Below are positions 7,506-16,718 of a stretch of DNA of 64,000 bases, piece after piece; position 1 is the first letter of the stretch; each line of letters begins with the position of its first letter. The notes beneath the pieces were generated by a model, which saw nothing but the letters and a program-made list of their open reading frames with translations, ran no database searches and was not told where the DNA came from. Source of the DNA: Bacillus sp. FJAT-22090 (GTDB taxonomy: Bacteria; Bacillota; Bacilli; Bacillales_A; Planococcaceae); assembly GCF_001278755.1 (NCBI RefSeq), contig NZ_CP012601.1, positions 1,736,001 through 1,800,000 of the forward strand. The letters are read 5' to 3'. A program made the position numbers and the translations under genes.

Positions 7506-9053
7506 TTAAATTCCCACCTTAAGTTCATTTGGTACTTCAACTAATTCTCCAGTAAGTGACCATGTTTTTGCTTCCGTAATTTTAACTTGTACTAACTGAC
7601 CAATAATTTCTTTTGGTCCTTTAAAGTTAACGAGCTTACTTTTTCTTGTATAACCTGCTAGTACATCAGGATTGTTTTTACTTTCTCCTTCTACTAACAC
7701 TTCCACAATTTGTCCCTCATGCTTTTTCATAGCTTCCGCAGACATGTCATTTACTAGTTTATTTAAACGCTGCAGTCGTTCTTTTTTCACTTCCATCGGT
7801 ACATTATCAACCATTTTTGCAGCTGGAGTTCCTTCTCGAGGAGAATAAATATACGTGTAAGCAATTTCAAATCCTACTTCTTTATATAAAGACATGGTCT
7901 CTTCAAATTGCTCATCTGTCTCATTCGGGAACCCTACAATAATATCTGTTGATAAAGATGCATTTGGAATCGCAGCTTTAATTTTTTGAACAAGTTCTAA
8001 ATAATGCTCTCTTGAATATTTACGAGCCATAATTTTTAATATATCAGAAGAACCAGATTGAACTGGTAAATGAATATGTTCTACTAAGTTTCCGCCTTTA
8101 GCAAGTACTTCTATTAGATGGTCATCAAAATCTCTTGGATGGCTCGTCATGAAACGAATACGCGCTACATCGATTTTACGCAGATCATCCATTAAATCAC
8201 CAAAACGGTAATCTAAATCTTCAAAGTCCTTTCCATAGGCATTTACGTTTTGACCTAATAATGTTACTTCTTTATATCCTTGTGCTGCAAGGTGTCTAAT
8301 TTCTTGAATAATATCTTCTGGACGACGACTTCGCTCTTTCCCTCGAGTATAAGGCACGATACAATATGTACAGAATTTATCACAGCCATACATAATATTT
8401 ACCCACGCTTTAATAGAACCTTTTCTTACTCTTGGCAGGTTTTCAATTACATCGCCTTCTTTTGACCAAACTTCTACTACCATTTCCTTTGATAGATAAG
8501 CCTCGTTTAAAATGTTAGGTAAACGATGAATATTATGTGTACCGAAAATCATATCTACTTGATGGTAGGTTTTCAATATTTTGTTGACTACTGATTCTTC
8601 TTGAGACATACATCCACAGACACCGATCAATACATCAGGATTGTTCTGCTTCAAATGTTTTAAGTGACCTAGTTCACCAAATACTTTATTTTCTGCATTT
8701 TCACGAATCGCACATGTATTAAGTAAGATTACATTTGCATCGTCCACAGAATCAGTTGGTTCATAGCCTAATTGCAGGAATATACCAGCCATTACTTCAG
8801 TATCATGTTCGTTCATTTGACAACCATAAGTACGAATATAAAATTTGCGATTTTGACCCATCCCTCTAAATTCTTCAGCTATGGCAAAATCGTTATGGTA
8901 AGCAACTTCTTCCTTACCTCTTTTTTTTGCTTCTTTTAAGGAAGGTGGTGTATATACAGTTTGAAAATATTTACTATAATCCTTCTCGGATTTTTTGTCC
9001 GGAGAATTAGGTTCTTTGACTTGACTACTTAGTAATCGTGATTCTTCGTTCAT
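7506..9053 (-). CDS. miaB: tRNA-2-methylthio-N6-dimethylallyladenosine synthase MiaB
   Basis: A 515-residue radical-SAM methylthiotransferase that adds the 2-methylthio group to i6A37 of tRNAs reading UNN codons. It has the N-terminal cluster-binding region with cysteines at about 78, 114 and 148 ([26 protein letters not shown]). The radical-SAM motif CDKFCTYC lies at 224-231, and a C-terminal TRAM domain follows (about 440-510). I use the ATG at 9053 because AAAGGAG lies seven bases upstream; the upstream in-frame ATG (9074) has no site. An N-terminal extension of about 65 residues precedes the catalytic part, as in other Bacillales. It is followed without a gap by ricA. Confidence 0.95.
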   Translation of the reverse strand: MNEESRLLSSQVKEPNSPDKKSEKDYSKYFQTVYTPPSLKEAKKRGKEEVAYHNDFAIAEEFRGMGQNRKFYIRTYGCQMNEHDTEVMAGIFLQLGYEPTDSVDDANVILLNTCAIRENAENKVFGELGHLKHLKQNNPDVLIGVCGCMSQEESVVNKILKTYHQVDMIFGTHNIHRLPNILNEAYLSKEMVVEVWSKEGDVIENLPRVRKGSIKAWVNIMYGCDKFCTYCIVPYTRGKERSRRPEDIIQEIRHLAAQGYKEVTLLGQNVNAYGKDFEDLDYRFGDLMDDLRKIDVARIRFMTSHPRDFDDHLIEVLAKGGNLVEHIHLPVQSGSSDILKIMARKYSREHYLELVQKIKAAIPNASLSTDIIVGFPNETDEQFEETMSLYKEVGFEIAYTYIYSPREGTPAAKMVDNVPMEVKKERLQRLNKLVNDMSAEAMKKHEGQIVEVLVEGESKNNPDVLAGYTRKSKLVNFKGPKEIIGQLVQVKITEAKTWSLTGELVEVPNELKVGI

Positions 9054-9103
9054 GAGAACGCTCCTTTCTTTCATTCGTAAATAGCACGAATATCCATCCT
9101 ATT

Positions 9104-9133
9104 ATTATACTTAATAGCACTCCATTGCTACAA
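9104..9133 (-). promoter_or_regulatory. Promoter of miaB-ricA
   Basis: The minus strand carries TTGTAG (9128-9133), 18 bases, then a perfect TATAAT (9104-9109), about 50 bases upstream of the chosen miaB start. Confidence 0.55.
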
Positions 9134-9245
9134 GGTATAAAGCTTAAAAGTTGTAAATTAGACACACCAATAGCACATACGTCTTAGTTATACTTGACCG
9201 GTATCGGTTCGGTTTCAACGAAATCCAGTATAATCTGATGAAAAC

Positions 9246-9282
9246 AGATAAAAAGACTACCGATTTATATCGGCAGTCTTCC
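9246..9282 (-). terminator. Terminator after korB
   Basis: The stem AAGACTGCCGAT/ATCGGTAGTCTT has two mismatched positions at most and a TTTTTATC tail on the minus strand. It begins a few bases after the korB stop codon. Confidence 0.9.
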
Positions 9283-9285
9283 ATA

Positions 9286-10152
9286 TCACATAAAATCTTG
9301 TAACAATGCGTTAAATTCTTGTTCACTCATTTTCAAGTTTTGATCAACAAGTGGAGTTTGTGCGTATCCAGGTGCTTGCTCTTGATAAGATGGAGCATTC
9401 TCATTTTGATAAATGATTCCTGTGACTAGCCCTTCCGTTTCCATTACGACTTTTAGTGCATCTTCTCTACTCGTATGATCATAACCTTCAACGTTAGAAA
9501 GCTTTGTTAAATGTTCTTTGAACCAATCATACGTATTTACTTTATTGTATGTTACACAAGGGCTAAATACGTTAATAAAAGAGAAACCTTTATGGTTAAT
9601 ACCAGCTTCAATGATTGCAGTTAACTCTTTAATATCTGACGAAAAACCTTGAGCAACAAATGTAGCCCCAGAAGTTAAAGCTAATTCAAGCGGTTTTAGT
9701 GAAGGTTCAATTGCTCCACCAGGTGTTGACTTAGTTTTAAATCCTTCCGCAGAACGTGGAGAAGTTTGCCCTTTTGTGAGACCGTAAATTTGGTTATCCA
9801 TTACTACATATGTTAAATCAATATTACGTCGAATCGAGTGAATAGTATGGCCGATTCCGATAGCAAAACCATCACCGTCTCCACCAGAAGCAATGACGTG
9901 AAGATCCTTGTTCGCCATTTTTAAACCTTGAGCAATAGGAAGTGCTCTCCCATGAATACCATGAAAACCATATGAGTGTATATATCCTGAAATTCGTCCA
10001 GAACAGCCAATACCTGATATTACGGCTAAATCATGGGGTTGAATGCCTACATTTGCTGCTGCACGTTGAATAGCTGCTTGAACAGAAAAGTCACCACATC
10101 CTGGACACCAGTTTGGTTTTACATTATTACGAAAATCTTTAAATGTCACCAT
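9286..10152 (-). CDS. korB: 2-oxoacid:ferredoxin oxidoreductase beta subunit
   Basis: The 288-residue thiamine-pyrophosphate subunit of a 2-oxoglutarate (or other 2-oxoacid):ferredoxin oxidoreductase. It contains the cluster motif WCPGCGDF near residue 15, a second cysteine loop GIGCSGR, and the TPP/Mg motif beginning GGDGDGFAIG and ending at the asparagine of VVMDNQIYGL. The third cluster cysteine of the family is plausibly in FSPCVTYNK. Its ATG overlaps the korA stop codon by one base (TGATG). The complex would decarboxylate a 2-oxoacid to the acyl-CoA and reduce ferredoxin. No ferredoxin-like delta subunit is encoded nearby. Substrate assignment rests on family resemblance. Confidence 0.92.
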   Translation of the reverse strand: MVTFKDFRNNVKPNWCPGCGDFSVQAAIQRAAANVGIQPHDLAVISGIGCSGRISGYIHSYGFHGIHGRALPIAQGLKMANKDLHVIASGGDGDGFAIGIGHTIHSIRRNIDLTYVVMDNQIYGLTKGQTSPRSAEGFKTKSTPGGAIEPSLKPLELALTSGATFVAQGFSSDIKELTAIIEAGINHKGFSFINVFSPCVTYNKVNTYDWFKEHLTKLSNVEGYDHTSREDALKVVMETEGLVTGIIYQNENAPSYQEQAPGYAQTPLVDQNLKMSEQEFNALLQDFM

Positions 10153-11894
10153 CAGTTAAGCAACTCCTTTACTTGTTTTTCAAGCTGTAGTGGTAAGAAA
10201 GGTGTTCCATCATACTTCGTTACAGGGATGACTTTATCATGCCCGCCAACATTCATTTTTAAGATGTTTGCTAATTGGCCGGTAGCATTATTTTCAACTA
10301 CAATTACTTTCTTTGCATTCGCAACAAGTGGCTGCACTTCATCAACTGGGAACGGGTGAATTAACCGAATATGGGCATGATTCACTTTTAATCCCTGAGC
10401 AATAAATGTTTGCTGTAATTCTTCTAGCACACCTCTTGTTGAGTTAAATCCAACAAATAAAATATCTGCCTCTTCATAAGGAGCACTTACATAGACAGGT
10501 TCATTAAAGTTAATATTTTTTAACTTTCCAAGACGTTTGTCCATTTGTGCTTTACGATTTGTAGCAGCTTCGGAAGGTTTTCCTGTTTCATCATGCTCTA
10601 CGCCTGTTACATGGTGAATAGCATGTTCTGTACCTGGTAGAACTCGTGGTGAAATACCATCCTCTGTAACTTCAAAACGTTTGAAGTAAGCTTTATCCTC
10701 CGCCACAGGAATTTCTTCATTTTGAACTAATTTACCACGACGGATCTCAATTTTAGAATAATCAAATGGCTCAACAGTTTGTTTACCAAGTGAAAGTTGT
10801 AAATCGGATAAGATTATGACAGGGCATTGAAGTTCTTCTGCAATATTAAACGCTTGAATTGTATCAAAAAATGCTTCTTCCCCTGTACTTGGTGCTATAA
10901 CCACTTTTGGTATTTCCCCATGTGTACCATAAATCATTTGCATTAAGTCAGACTGTTCTTGTTTTGTTGGAAGTCCTGTAGAAGGTCCTCCACGCTGAGT
11001 ATCTACAATAACAAGTGGTTGCTCTGTCATACCAGATAGCCCGATTGCCTCCATCATTAAAGATAGCCCTGGTCCTGCTGATGCGGTAAATGCACGTACA
11101 CCACCGTAGTTAGAACCTATAGCCATTGTTGCTGCGGCAATTTCGTCTTCTGTTTGAATAACTGCTCCACCAAATAGTGGTAGCTTTTTAATCATATATT
11201 CCATAATTTCAGAAGCTGGTGTAATTGGATAAGCCGCCATGAAGCGTACTCCTGCTGCTAATGCTCCAAGTGCAATAGCATCATTTCCAATCATAAACAT
11301 ACGATGTTTCCCATCAGCTGCAACTAGTTCCCATTCCCCTAATCGGTCCCCTAATTGTTCTGCCATTATATCAAAGCCTTGTTGAATAGCTTGCATATTT
11401 TTTTCTACTACTTCTGTTCCTTTTTTACCGAAAATCTCATCTACTACACCTTGGAACACTGCTTTATCTAAATTTAATAGAGCGGATGTTGCCCCAATTG
11501 CCACCATGTTTTTCATCAAGGAAGTACCGAGTTCAGCTGCAATCTCTGTAAATGGAACTATATACATAGGTGCCAAACAATCTTCAGGAGATACTGGAGA
11601 AAACTTAGAATCTGCTAAAATAATACTTTTCTCTGTAAGTTCTTTGTAATTTACATCAATTGTTTCTTGATCGAATGCTACTAGTATATCTAAATCATCT
11701 GGTATTGTACGAACTTGCGTAGGTCGTACACAGATTTTATTATTCGTATGTCCACCTTTAATACGAGAAGAGAAATGACGATATCCGTAAAGGTAATATC
11801 CAAGGCGATTCATCGCCATTGAGAAAATTTCACCAGTACTTTCAATACCCTCTCCTTGCTGCCCGCCTACTTTCCAAGAAAGTTGTTGCAACAT
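10152..11894 (-). CDS. korA: 2-oxoacid:ferredoxin oxidoreductase alpha subunit (gamma-alpha fusion)
   Basis: A 580-residue protein joining the gamma domain (residues 1-190, with GGQQGEG and SSRIKGGHTNN) to the alpha domain (about 200-580, with AYPITPASEIMEY and the SAGPGLSLMMEAIG loop). Together with KorB it forms the two-gene type of 2-oxoacid:ferredoxin oxidoreductase found in many Bacillales, which feeds electrons to ferredoxin from the citric-acid cycle. AAGGAG lies eight bases before the ATG. It is the first gene of a two-gene operon. The upstream spacer (11895-12070) holds inverted repeats near 11988-12017 and 12004-12022 that may be regulatory, but no clear promoter. Confidence 0.93.
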   Translation of the reverse strand: MLQQLSWKVGGQQGEGIESTGEIFSMAMNRLGYYLYGYRHFSSRIKGGHTNNKICVRPTQVRTIPDDLDILVAFDQETIDVNYKELTEKSIILADSKFSPVSPEDCLAPMYIVPFTEIAAELGTSLMKNMVAIGATSALLNLDKAVFQGVVDEIFGKKGTEVVEKNMQAIQQGFDIMAEQLGDRLGEWELVAADGKHRMFMIGNDAIALGALAAGVRFMAAYPITPASEIMEYMIKKLPLFGGAVIQTEDEIAAATMAIGSNYGGVRAFTASAGPGLSLMMEAIGLSGMTEQPLVIVDTQRGGPSTGLPTKQEQSDLMQMIYGTHGEIPKVVIAPSTGEEAFFDTIQAFNIAEELQCPVIILSDLQLSLGKQTVEPFDYSKIEIRRGKLVQNEEIPVAEDKAYFKRFEVTEDGISPRVLPGTEHAIHHVTGVEHDETGKPSEAATNRKAQMDKRLGKLKNINFNEPVYVSAPYEEADILFVGFNSTRGVLEELQQTFIAQGLKVNHAHIRLIHPFPVDEVQPLVANAKKVIVVENNATGQLANILKMNVGGHDKVIPVTKYDGTPFLPLQLEKQVKELLN

Positions 11895-12070
11895 ATAAAC
11901 ATCTCCTTACTATCTGGTTGAATGCTTTTTTCCTTCATTAGTTTATCATGAAGTAGTCATATTCACTATGTATTCAGTGTATTTTTAGTGAAATTCAGAC
12001 CTTTGACGGAATTTCACCGTCACAATTTATTCAGAAAATCATTTTATGTATTAACATTTGCTCATAAGTA

Positions 12071-12097
12071 AAGCCGCTACAAATTATGTAGCGACTT
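12071..12097 (-). terminator. Hairpin after spoVS, possible terminator
   Basis: AAGTCGCTACA/TGTAGCGGCTT forms a strong stem, but the following minus-strand sequence (TACTTATG) has only a weak T run. It lies about 80 bases after the spoVS stop. The spacer between shows nothing else I can name. Confidence 0.55.
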
Positions 12098-12179
12098 TGT
12101 GGTATTTGACAATATCTATATTCAAAGAAAGCACCTCAAGCAAATTATGAACGCTTATCAGTTAATCAACACTTTGAAT

Positions 12180-12446
12180 TTATTTTGTCTTTTTTTCTAC
12201 CAATAACTTCAAAGCAGTTCGATCTTCACCTGAAATAATAATATCCGTGAAAGCAGGCGAACAAGTTAAATCAGTACCACTCGGTGCGACAAATCCTCTT
12301 GCTATGGCAATAGCTTTAATTGCCTGATTTAATGCACCAGCTCCTACTGCTTGCATTTCTGCATACCCTTGTTCTCTTATTACTGCTACTAAAGCACCTG
12401 CAACGGAATTTGGGTTTGAACGAGAAGATACTTTTAAAGAATCCAC
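12180..12446 (-). CDS. spoVS: Stage V sporulation protein S
   Basis: An 88-residue protein of the SpoVS/Alba-like family, needed in B. subtilis for septation and spore-coat-stage development. The core from LKVSSRSNPNSVAGALVAVI through VGAGALNQAIKAIAIARGF to SGEDRTALKLLVE is almost the B. subtilis protein as I remember it. I choose the GTG at 12446: it gives a length close to the known 86 residues and lies eight bases after AAAGGAG. The ATG six bases upstream would be only two bases from that site. An in-frame reading further upstream (to 12509) has no support. The gene follows ymdB, as in B. subtilis. Confidence 0.9.
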   Translation of the reverse strand: MDSLKVSSRSNPNSVAGALVAVIREQGYAEMQAVGAGALNQAIKAIAIARGFVAPSGTDLTCSPAFTDIIISGEDRTALKLLVEKKTK

Positions 12447-12530
12447 TATCATTTCTCCTTTTATCGCTAGATTATGAACTTGCTTTCGTCCATAATCTAA
12501 CGTATGCATCGGAGTATTTTTTTAGACGCT

Positions 12531-13328
12531 TTAGCCTTTAAACGGATAGTCATCGTTTATATAAACACGCTCTTGATAAATTGCTTTCCCTGTAGCACTA
12601 TCTACCTCTACAAAAAAGCCACTTAATACAGAACGCCCACTTTTTGGAACTTCAAAACGAGTTGGCATATTCGTTTGAAATCGATACAATACATCTTCTT
12701 TTTTCATACCTAGTACTTCATCGTATGGTCCAGTCATACCTACATCTGTAATATAAGCAGTACCTCCAGGCAGAATACGCGAATCAGCGGTTTGCACATG
12801 TGTATGTGTGCCTACGACAACTGATGCTTTTCCATCTAAATGCCAACCAAATGCAATTTTTTCACTAGTTGCCTCCGCGTGGAAATCCACGAAGATAATC
12901 GGCGATAATTTTTTTGCTTCTTCTACTAACTCCGTCGCTTTTTTAAATGGATCATCATGAGGAGGTAAGAAAGTTCTACCATGTATATTTATAACTGAAA
13001 TAGTTTGCCCATTTTTAGTGATAGATGTCATTCCTTTACCTGGTGCTTCCTCTGAAAAGTTTGCAGGTCGAATTAAATAGTCAGTATCATCGATAAAGTC
13101 CATGATTTCTTTCTGATCCCATGTATGATTACCCATTGTTACGACATCTACACCCATGTGCAATAAGCCTTGGAATATATTTCTTGTGATCCCTCGACCC
13201 GCTGCAGCATTTTCACCGTTTGCAATTACTACGTCGGGATTATATTTTCTTTTAAGTCTTGGTAAATAACTTTCTAATGTATCTCTTCCTATAGATCCAA
13301 CAATGTCACCAATAAATAATATTTTCAA
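12531..13328 (-). CDS. ymdB: YmdB family metallophosphoesterase
   Basis: A 265-residue metal-dependent phosphodiesterase. Metal ligands are visible in FIGDIVG (residue 6 aspartate), ANGENAA, MGNHTWD and VGTHTHVQTAD. In B. subtilis YmdB hydrolyses cyclic nucleotides in vitro and controls the choice between motility and biofilm formation, apparently together with RNase Y. That fits its place immediately after rny. A terminator lies between rny and ymdB, so ymdB may have its own promoter or depend on read-through. Its ATG at 13328 has GGATGG upstream. Confidence 0.93.
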   Translation of the reverse strand: MKILFIGDIVGSIGRDTLESYLPRLKRKYNPDVVIANGENAAAGRGITRNIFQGLLHMGVDVVTMGNHTWDQKEIMDFIDDTDYLIRPANFSEEAPGKGMTSITKNGQTISVINIHGRTFLPPHDDPFKKATELVEEAKKLSPIIFVDFHAEATSEKIAFGWHLDGKASVVVGTHTHVQTADSRILPGGTAYITDVGMTGPYDEVLGMKKEDVLYRFQTNMPTRFEVPKSGRSVLSGFFVEVDSATGKAIYQERVYINDDYPFKG

Positions 13329-13353
13329 CTTCTACTTCCATCCTCTCTCACGA

Positions 13354-13381
13354 AAAAAAGGCTTCTTTTAGAAGCCTTTTT
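13354..13381 (-). terminator. Terminator between rny and ymdB
   Basis: AAAGGCTTCT/AGAAGCCTTT forms a perfect stem, with seven T residues following on the minus strand. It lies between the rny stop and the ymdB start. Confidence 0.9.
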
Positions 13382-13439
13382 GTATTCGTAGTAAAACTCT
13401 ATTATCAAACTGAATGAGAGCGTTTGTCAACAATTTGTA

Positions 13440-15005
13440 CTATTTTGCGTATTCTACTGCTCTAGTTTCTCTGATGACAGTTACTTTAATATGTCCAGGG
13501 TAATCTAGTTCTTCTTCGATTCGTTTACGGATATCTCTTGCCAAACGATGAGCAGAAATGTCATCTATTTGATCTGGACGAACGATAATACGAATCTCTC
13601 TTCCAGCTTGAATAGCAAATGATTTTTCAACGCCATCGTAAGACTCTGAAATTTCTTCTAGTTTTTCTAAACGACGAATATAGTTTTCTAATGTCTCGCT
13701 TCTAGCACCAGGTCGTGCTGCGGATAATGCATCTGCAGCTGCAACCAATACCGCTATAACAGATGTTGCCTCCGTATCTCCATGATGAGAAGCAATACTA
13801 TTAATAACTACTGGATGCTCTTTATATTTCGTTGCAAGTTCGACACCGATTTCAACATGACTTCCTTCAACTTCATGGTCAATAGCTTTTCCGATGTCGT
13901 GAAGTAAGCCTGCTCGTCTCGCTAGAGTTACATCTTCACCAAGCTCTGCTGCAAGTAAACCAGCTAAAAATGCTACTTCGGTTGAATGCTTTAATACGTT
14001 TTGCCCATAACTTGTACGATAGCGAAGTCGACCTAAAATTTTCATTAAATCTGGATGTAAATTATGAACACCTACATCAAATGTAGTCTGCTCACCGATT
14101 TCACGGATTTGTTCATCCACTTCTCTTCTTGATTTTTCTACCATTTCCTCAATACGTGCCGGATGAATACGACCATCTTGTACTAATTTTTCAAGTGCCA
14201 AGCGGGCAGTTTCTCTACGTATTGGATCAAATCCTGATAGAATAACAGCTTCTGGCGTATCATCAATAATCAAATCAATACCAGTTAAAGTTTCGAGCGT
14301 ACGAATGTTTCTACCTTCACGACCAATGATACGACCTTTCATTTCATCGTTTGGTAAATTAACTACAGAAACAGTTGTTTCTGCAACATGATCAGCTGCA
14401 AAACGTTGTAATGCTAAAGAAAGAATTTCACGAGATTTTTTATCTGCTTCTTCTTTTGCTCGTGTTTCAGATTCCTTCGTCATTACAGCAATATCCGTAG
14501 CAAGCTCATTTTCTACTTCTTGAAGAATTATCGCTTTCGCTTCTTCACGTGTTAAAGTAGAGATTCTTTCGAGTTCGCTTTGTTGCTTATTCACTAGCTC
14601 GTCCACTTTACTTTCTTTCTGTTCGATATGCTGTTGTCTTTCGGTTAGAGCATCTTCTTTACGCTCAAGACCTACTTCTCTCTTGTTTAGAGCATCATCC
14701 TTACGATCAAGATTCTCTTCTCTTTGTAATAACCGATTTTCCTGTTTTTGCAGTTCCATTCGGCGTTCACGGATGTCAGATTCTGCTTCAATTCGTAATT
14801 GGTGAGTTTCATCTTTGGCTTCTAATAGTGCTTCTTTTTTTAATGCTTCCGCTTCTCGCTTTGCTTCATCTAAGATGAGTGCAGAAGATTGTTTTGCACC
14901 AGTCACTTTTGAATCGTTCACTTTTTTCAGATAAATATAACCAACAACGGCACCGACGAACAGACCAAGCAAAGCGGAGATGATAATTTCCAATAATAAT
15001 GGCAT
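13440..15005 (-). CDS. rny: Ribonuclease Y
   Basis: A 521-residue membrane-anchored endoribonuclease, the main initiator of mRNA decay in B. subtilis. In order: one N-terminal membrane segment (residues 4-26), a long charged coiled coil (about 35-200), a KH domain including [15 protein letters not shown] (about 225-245), and an HD domain with [10 protein letters not shown] (about 365-375). The length equals that of the B. subtilis enzyme. The ATG at 15005 is preceded by a G-rich site (GGGGGTG). It lies beside ymdB and in the same window as ricA, whose complex steers RNase Y. Confidence 0.97.
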   Translation of the reverse strand: MPLLLEIIISALLGLFVGAVVGYIYLKKVNDSKVTGAKQSSALILDEAKREAEALKKEALLEAKDETHQLRIEAESDIRERRMELQKQENRLLQREENLDRKDDALNKREVGLERKEDALTERQQHIEQKESKVDELVNKQQSELERISTLTREEAKAIILQEVENELATDIAVMTKESETRAKEEADKKSREILSLALQRFAADHVAETTVSVVNLPNDEMKGRIIGREGRNIRTLETLTGIDLIIDDTPEAVILSGFDPIRRETARLALEKLVQDGRIHPARIEEMVEKSRREVDEQIREIGEQTTFDVGVHNLHPDLMKILGRLRYRTSYGQNVLKHSTEVAFLAGLLAAELGEDVTLARRAGLLHDIGKAIDHEVEGSHVEIGVELATKYKEHPVVINSIASHHGDTEATSVIAVLVAAADALSAARPGARSETLENYIRRLEKLEEISESYDGVEKSFAIQAGREIRIIVRPDQIDDISAHRLARDIRKRIEEELDYPGHIKVTVIRETRAVEYAK

Positions 15006-15098
15006 TCGAACACCCCCTATTTGCTATTCTTTTTAAGTTTCAGTCGGCACAAATATGCAAATGCATATTGCCTATTTCATCATAGTATTAGTAAAGAA

Positions 15099-15128
15099 AT
15101 TATACAATTTTAATTGTATAGATGTAGA
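15099..15128 (-). promoter_or_regulatory. Candidate rny promoter overlapping a palindrome
   Basis: TATAAT (15099-15104) is preceded at 18 bases by TCTACA (15123-15128) on the minus strand. A nine-base inverted repeat, TATACAATT/AATTGTATA (15101-15120), fills the spacer and touches the -10. That is the arrangement of a repressor operator, but it may be accidental in such AT-rich DNA. Confidence 0.45.
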
Positions 15129-15440
15129 AATACTCTGTCAAGGAATCGGAAGGATAATTATGAAAGAAAAGCGCTAATCTCGTCCCTTAGAAGGAATATC
15201 TGTTATTAATCGTTATCGTAATTCTTTGGATATAATGGTTGCTTTATCATTCGGCAGATTATTAGGAGGGGGGTACCTCACTATCCCCCTCTTTTTTATC
15301 AGTAGTTTTGTAAATATAGTCTCTAATCATTAACTTTAGTAAATTGGATACTAGAGAAGTGGAATCATTATGTTCGATTCATAAGTTTTCTACGTTGAAG
15401 TTATTCTATGATTCTTGTTTGTGGATTAATTGAAAAAAGA
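15129..15440. other. recA-rny spacer with an orphan plus-strand terminator
   Basis: No gene is visible here. At 15268-15297 a GAGGGGG/CCCCCTC stem is followed on the plus strand by TTTTTTATC, a good rho-independent terminator. It points against all genes of the window. A TATAAT lies upstream on the plus strand (15231-15236) without a recognisable -35. A five-codon frame MKEKR with a GGAAGGA site starts near 15160. In B. subtilis pbpX occupies this interval; here no remnant of it can be read. Confidence 0.5.
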
Positions 15441-15472
15441 AAAAAGTCTCCCATAAAATGAGAGACTTCTTT
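15434..15472 (-). terminator. Terminator after recA
   Basis: AAGTCTCTCAT/ATGGGAGACTT forms the stem, followed by TTTTTTCTTTTTTC on the minus strand, directly after the recA stop codon. Confidence 0.93.
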
Positions 15473-15473
15473 T

Positions 15474-16538
15474 TTATTCTTCATCTAATAATAATTCAAA
15501 TTCTTCCTCTTCTTCTTCTGGCTCATGTCCTGCAATAGTATATGAAGCTGCAGTCATTCCAAGAGATTCGCGGATTTTTTGTGAAATTTCATTTTTAATA
15601 GCAGGATTTTCTTTAAGGAATTGTTTTGCGTTTTCTCTACCCTGTCCTATACGTTCTTCATTGTAAGCATACCAAGAACCGCTTTTTTGAATAATGTCCA
15701 TTTCGGAACCAAGGTCCACAATTTCTCCTTCTTGAGAAATTCCTTCCCCATACATAATATCCACTTCTGCTGTTCTGAATGGTGGAGCTACTTTGTTTTT
15801 TACAACTTTAATCTTCGTTTTGTTACCTACAATATCTGTACCTTGTTTTATCGCTTCTGCACGTCTAACTTCCAAACGTACGGAGCTATAAAATTTAAGT
15901 GCACGTCCACCTGGTGTAACTTCTGGATTTCCAAACATCACGCCTACTTTTTCACGAACTTGGTTGATGAAGATTGCAATAGTATTTGATTTATTAATAG
16001 CTCCAGAAAGCTTACGTAATGCTTGTGACATTAAACGAGCTTGAAGACCAATATGAGAATCTCCCATTTCACCCTCAATTTCAGCTTTAGGAACTAGAGC
16101 AGCAACAGAGTCAATAACTAAAATTTCAACTGCTCCACTACGTACTAATGCCTCAGCTATTTCTAGTGCTTGTTCTCCCGTATCCGGTTGAGATAAAAGG
16201 AGTTCATCGATATTTACACCTAGTTTTTGAGCATAGACAGGATCTAGCGCATGCTCTGCGTCAATAAAAGCCGCTTGGCCTCCAGTTTTTTGAACTTCAG
16301 CAATTGCATGTAGTGCAACTGTAGTTTTACCAGAACTTTCTGGACCGTATGTCTCAATTATACGACCTCTTGGGTATCCACCTATTCCTAAAGCTGCATC
16401 AAGTGCTAAAGAGCCACTAGAGGATGTTGAAATTTCTCTATCTGTTTTTTCACCAAGTTTCATAATTGAACCTTTACCAAATTGTTTCTCTATTTGTTTT
16501 AAAGCCATTTCTAAAGCTGCTTTACGATCATTAGCCAA
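15474..16538 (-). CDS. recA: Recombinase RecA
   Basis: A 354-residue DNA strand-exchange ATPase and SOS co-protease. Walker A is GPESSGKTT (residues 65-73) and Walker B ends in [10 protein letters not shown]. The L2 region has [17 protein letters not shown], and the C-terminal tail is strongly acidic (EEEEEEFE). The length is typical. The ATG at 16538 follows a strong GAGGAGG site. A good promoter and a near-consensus LexA box lie upstream, so it should be DNA-damage inducible. It follows cinA as in many Firmicutes, but a terminator separates the two here. Confidence 0.98.
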   Translation of the reverse strand: MANDRKAALEMALKQIEKQFGKGSIMKLGEKTDREISTSSSGSLALDAALGIGGYPRGRIIETYGPESSGKTTVALHAIAEVQKTGGQAAFIDAEHALDPVYAQKLGVNIDELLLSQPDTGEQALEIAEALVRSGAVEILVIDSVAALVPKAEIEGEMGDSHIGLQARLMSQALRKLSGAINKSNTIAIFINQVREKVGVMFGNPEVTPGGRALKFYSSVRLEVRRAEAIKQGTDIVGNKTKIKVVKNKVAPPFRTAEVDIMYGEGISQEGEIVDLGSEMDIIQKSGSWYAYNEERIGQGRENAKQFLKENPAIKNEISQKIRESLGMTAASYTIAGHEPEEEEEEFELLLDEE

Positions 16539-16582
16539 TTGTTTTCCTCCTCAAAAGAAAGTCTGTTTTTATTTCTATCTCT

Positions 16583-16611
16583 ACTATACTAGGTGTTTGA
16601 GAAATATTCAA
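16583..16611 (-). promoter_or_regulatory. recA promoter
   Basis: TTGAAT (16606-16611), a 17-base spacer and TATAGT (16583-16588) on the minus strand, about 45 bases upstream of the recA ATG. Confidence 0.75.
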
Positions 16612-16619
16612 GAAAAAAG

Positions 16620-16633
16620 CGAACGTTTATTCG
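16620..16633 (-). promoter_or_regulatory. LexA (DinR) box of recA
   Basis: CGAACGTTTATTCG matches the Bacillus SOS box CGAACNNNNGTTCG in all but one position. It lies nine bases upstream of the recA -35, where LexA would block transcription until DNA damage. Confidence 0.85.
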
Positions 16634-16666
16634 TTTATTTTTAACGACAATTTAATTTTTGGACTT

Positions 16667-16702
16667 AAAAACGACTCAAAATTGAATTTTTGGGTCGTTT
16701 TT
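16667..16702 (-). terminator. Terminator after cinA
   Basis: The stem AAAAACGACCCAAAA/TTTTGAGTCGTTTTT lies just after the cinA stop. It separates cinA from the recA promoter. Confidence 0.85.
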
Positions 16703-16718
16703 GATAATGAAAATAAAA

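Noticed and set aside
12447-12530. Sigma-H promoter for spoVS
   Set aside because: The B. subtilis gene uses one, but no AGGAWWT/GAAT pair with correct spacing is visible.
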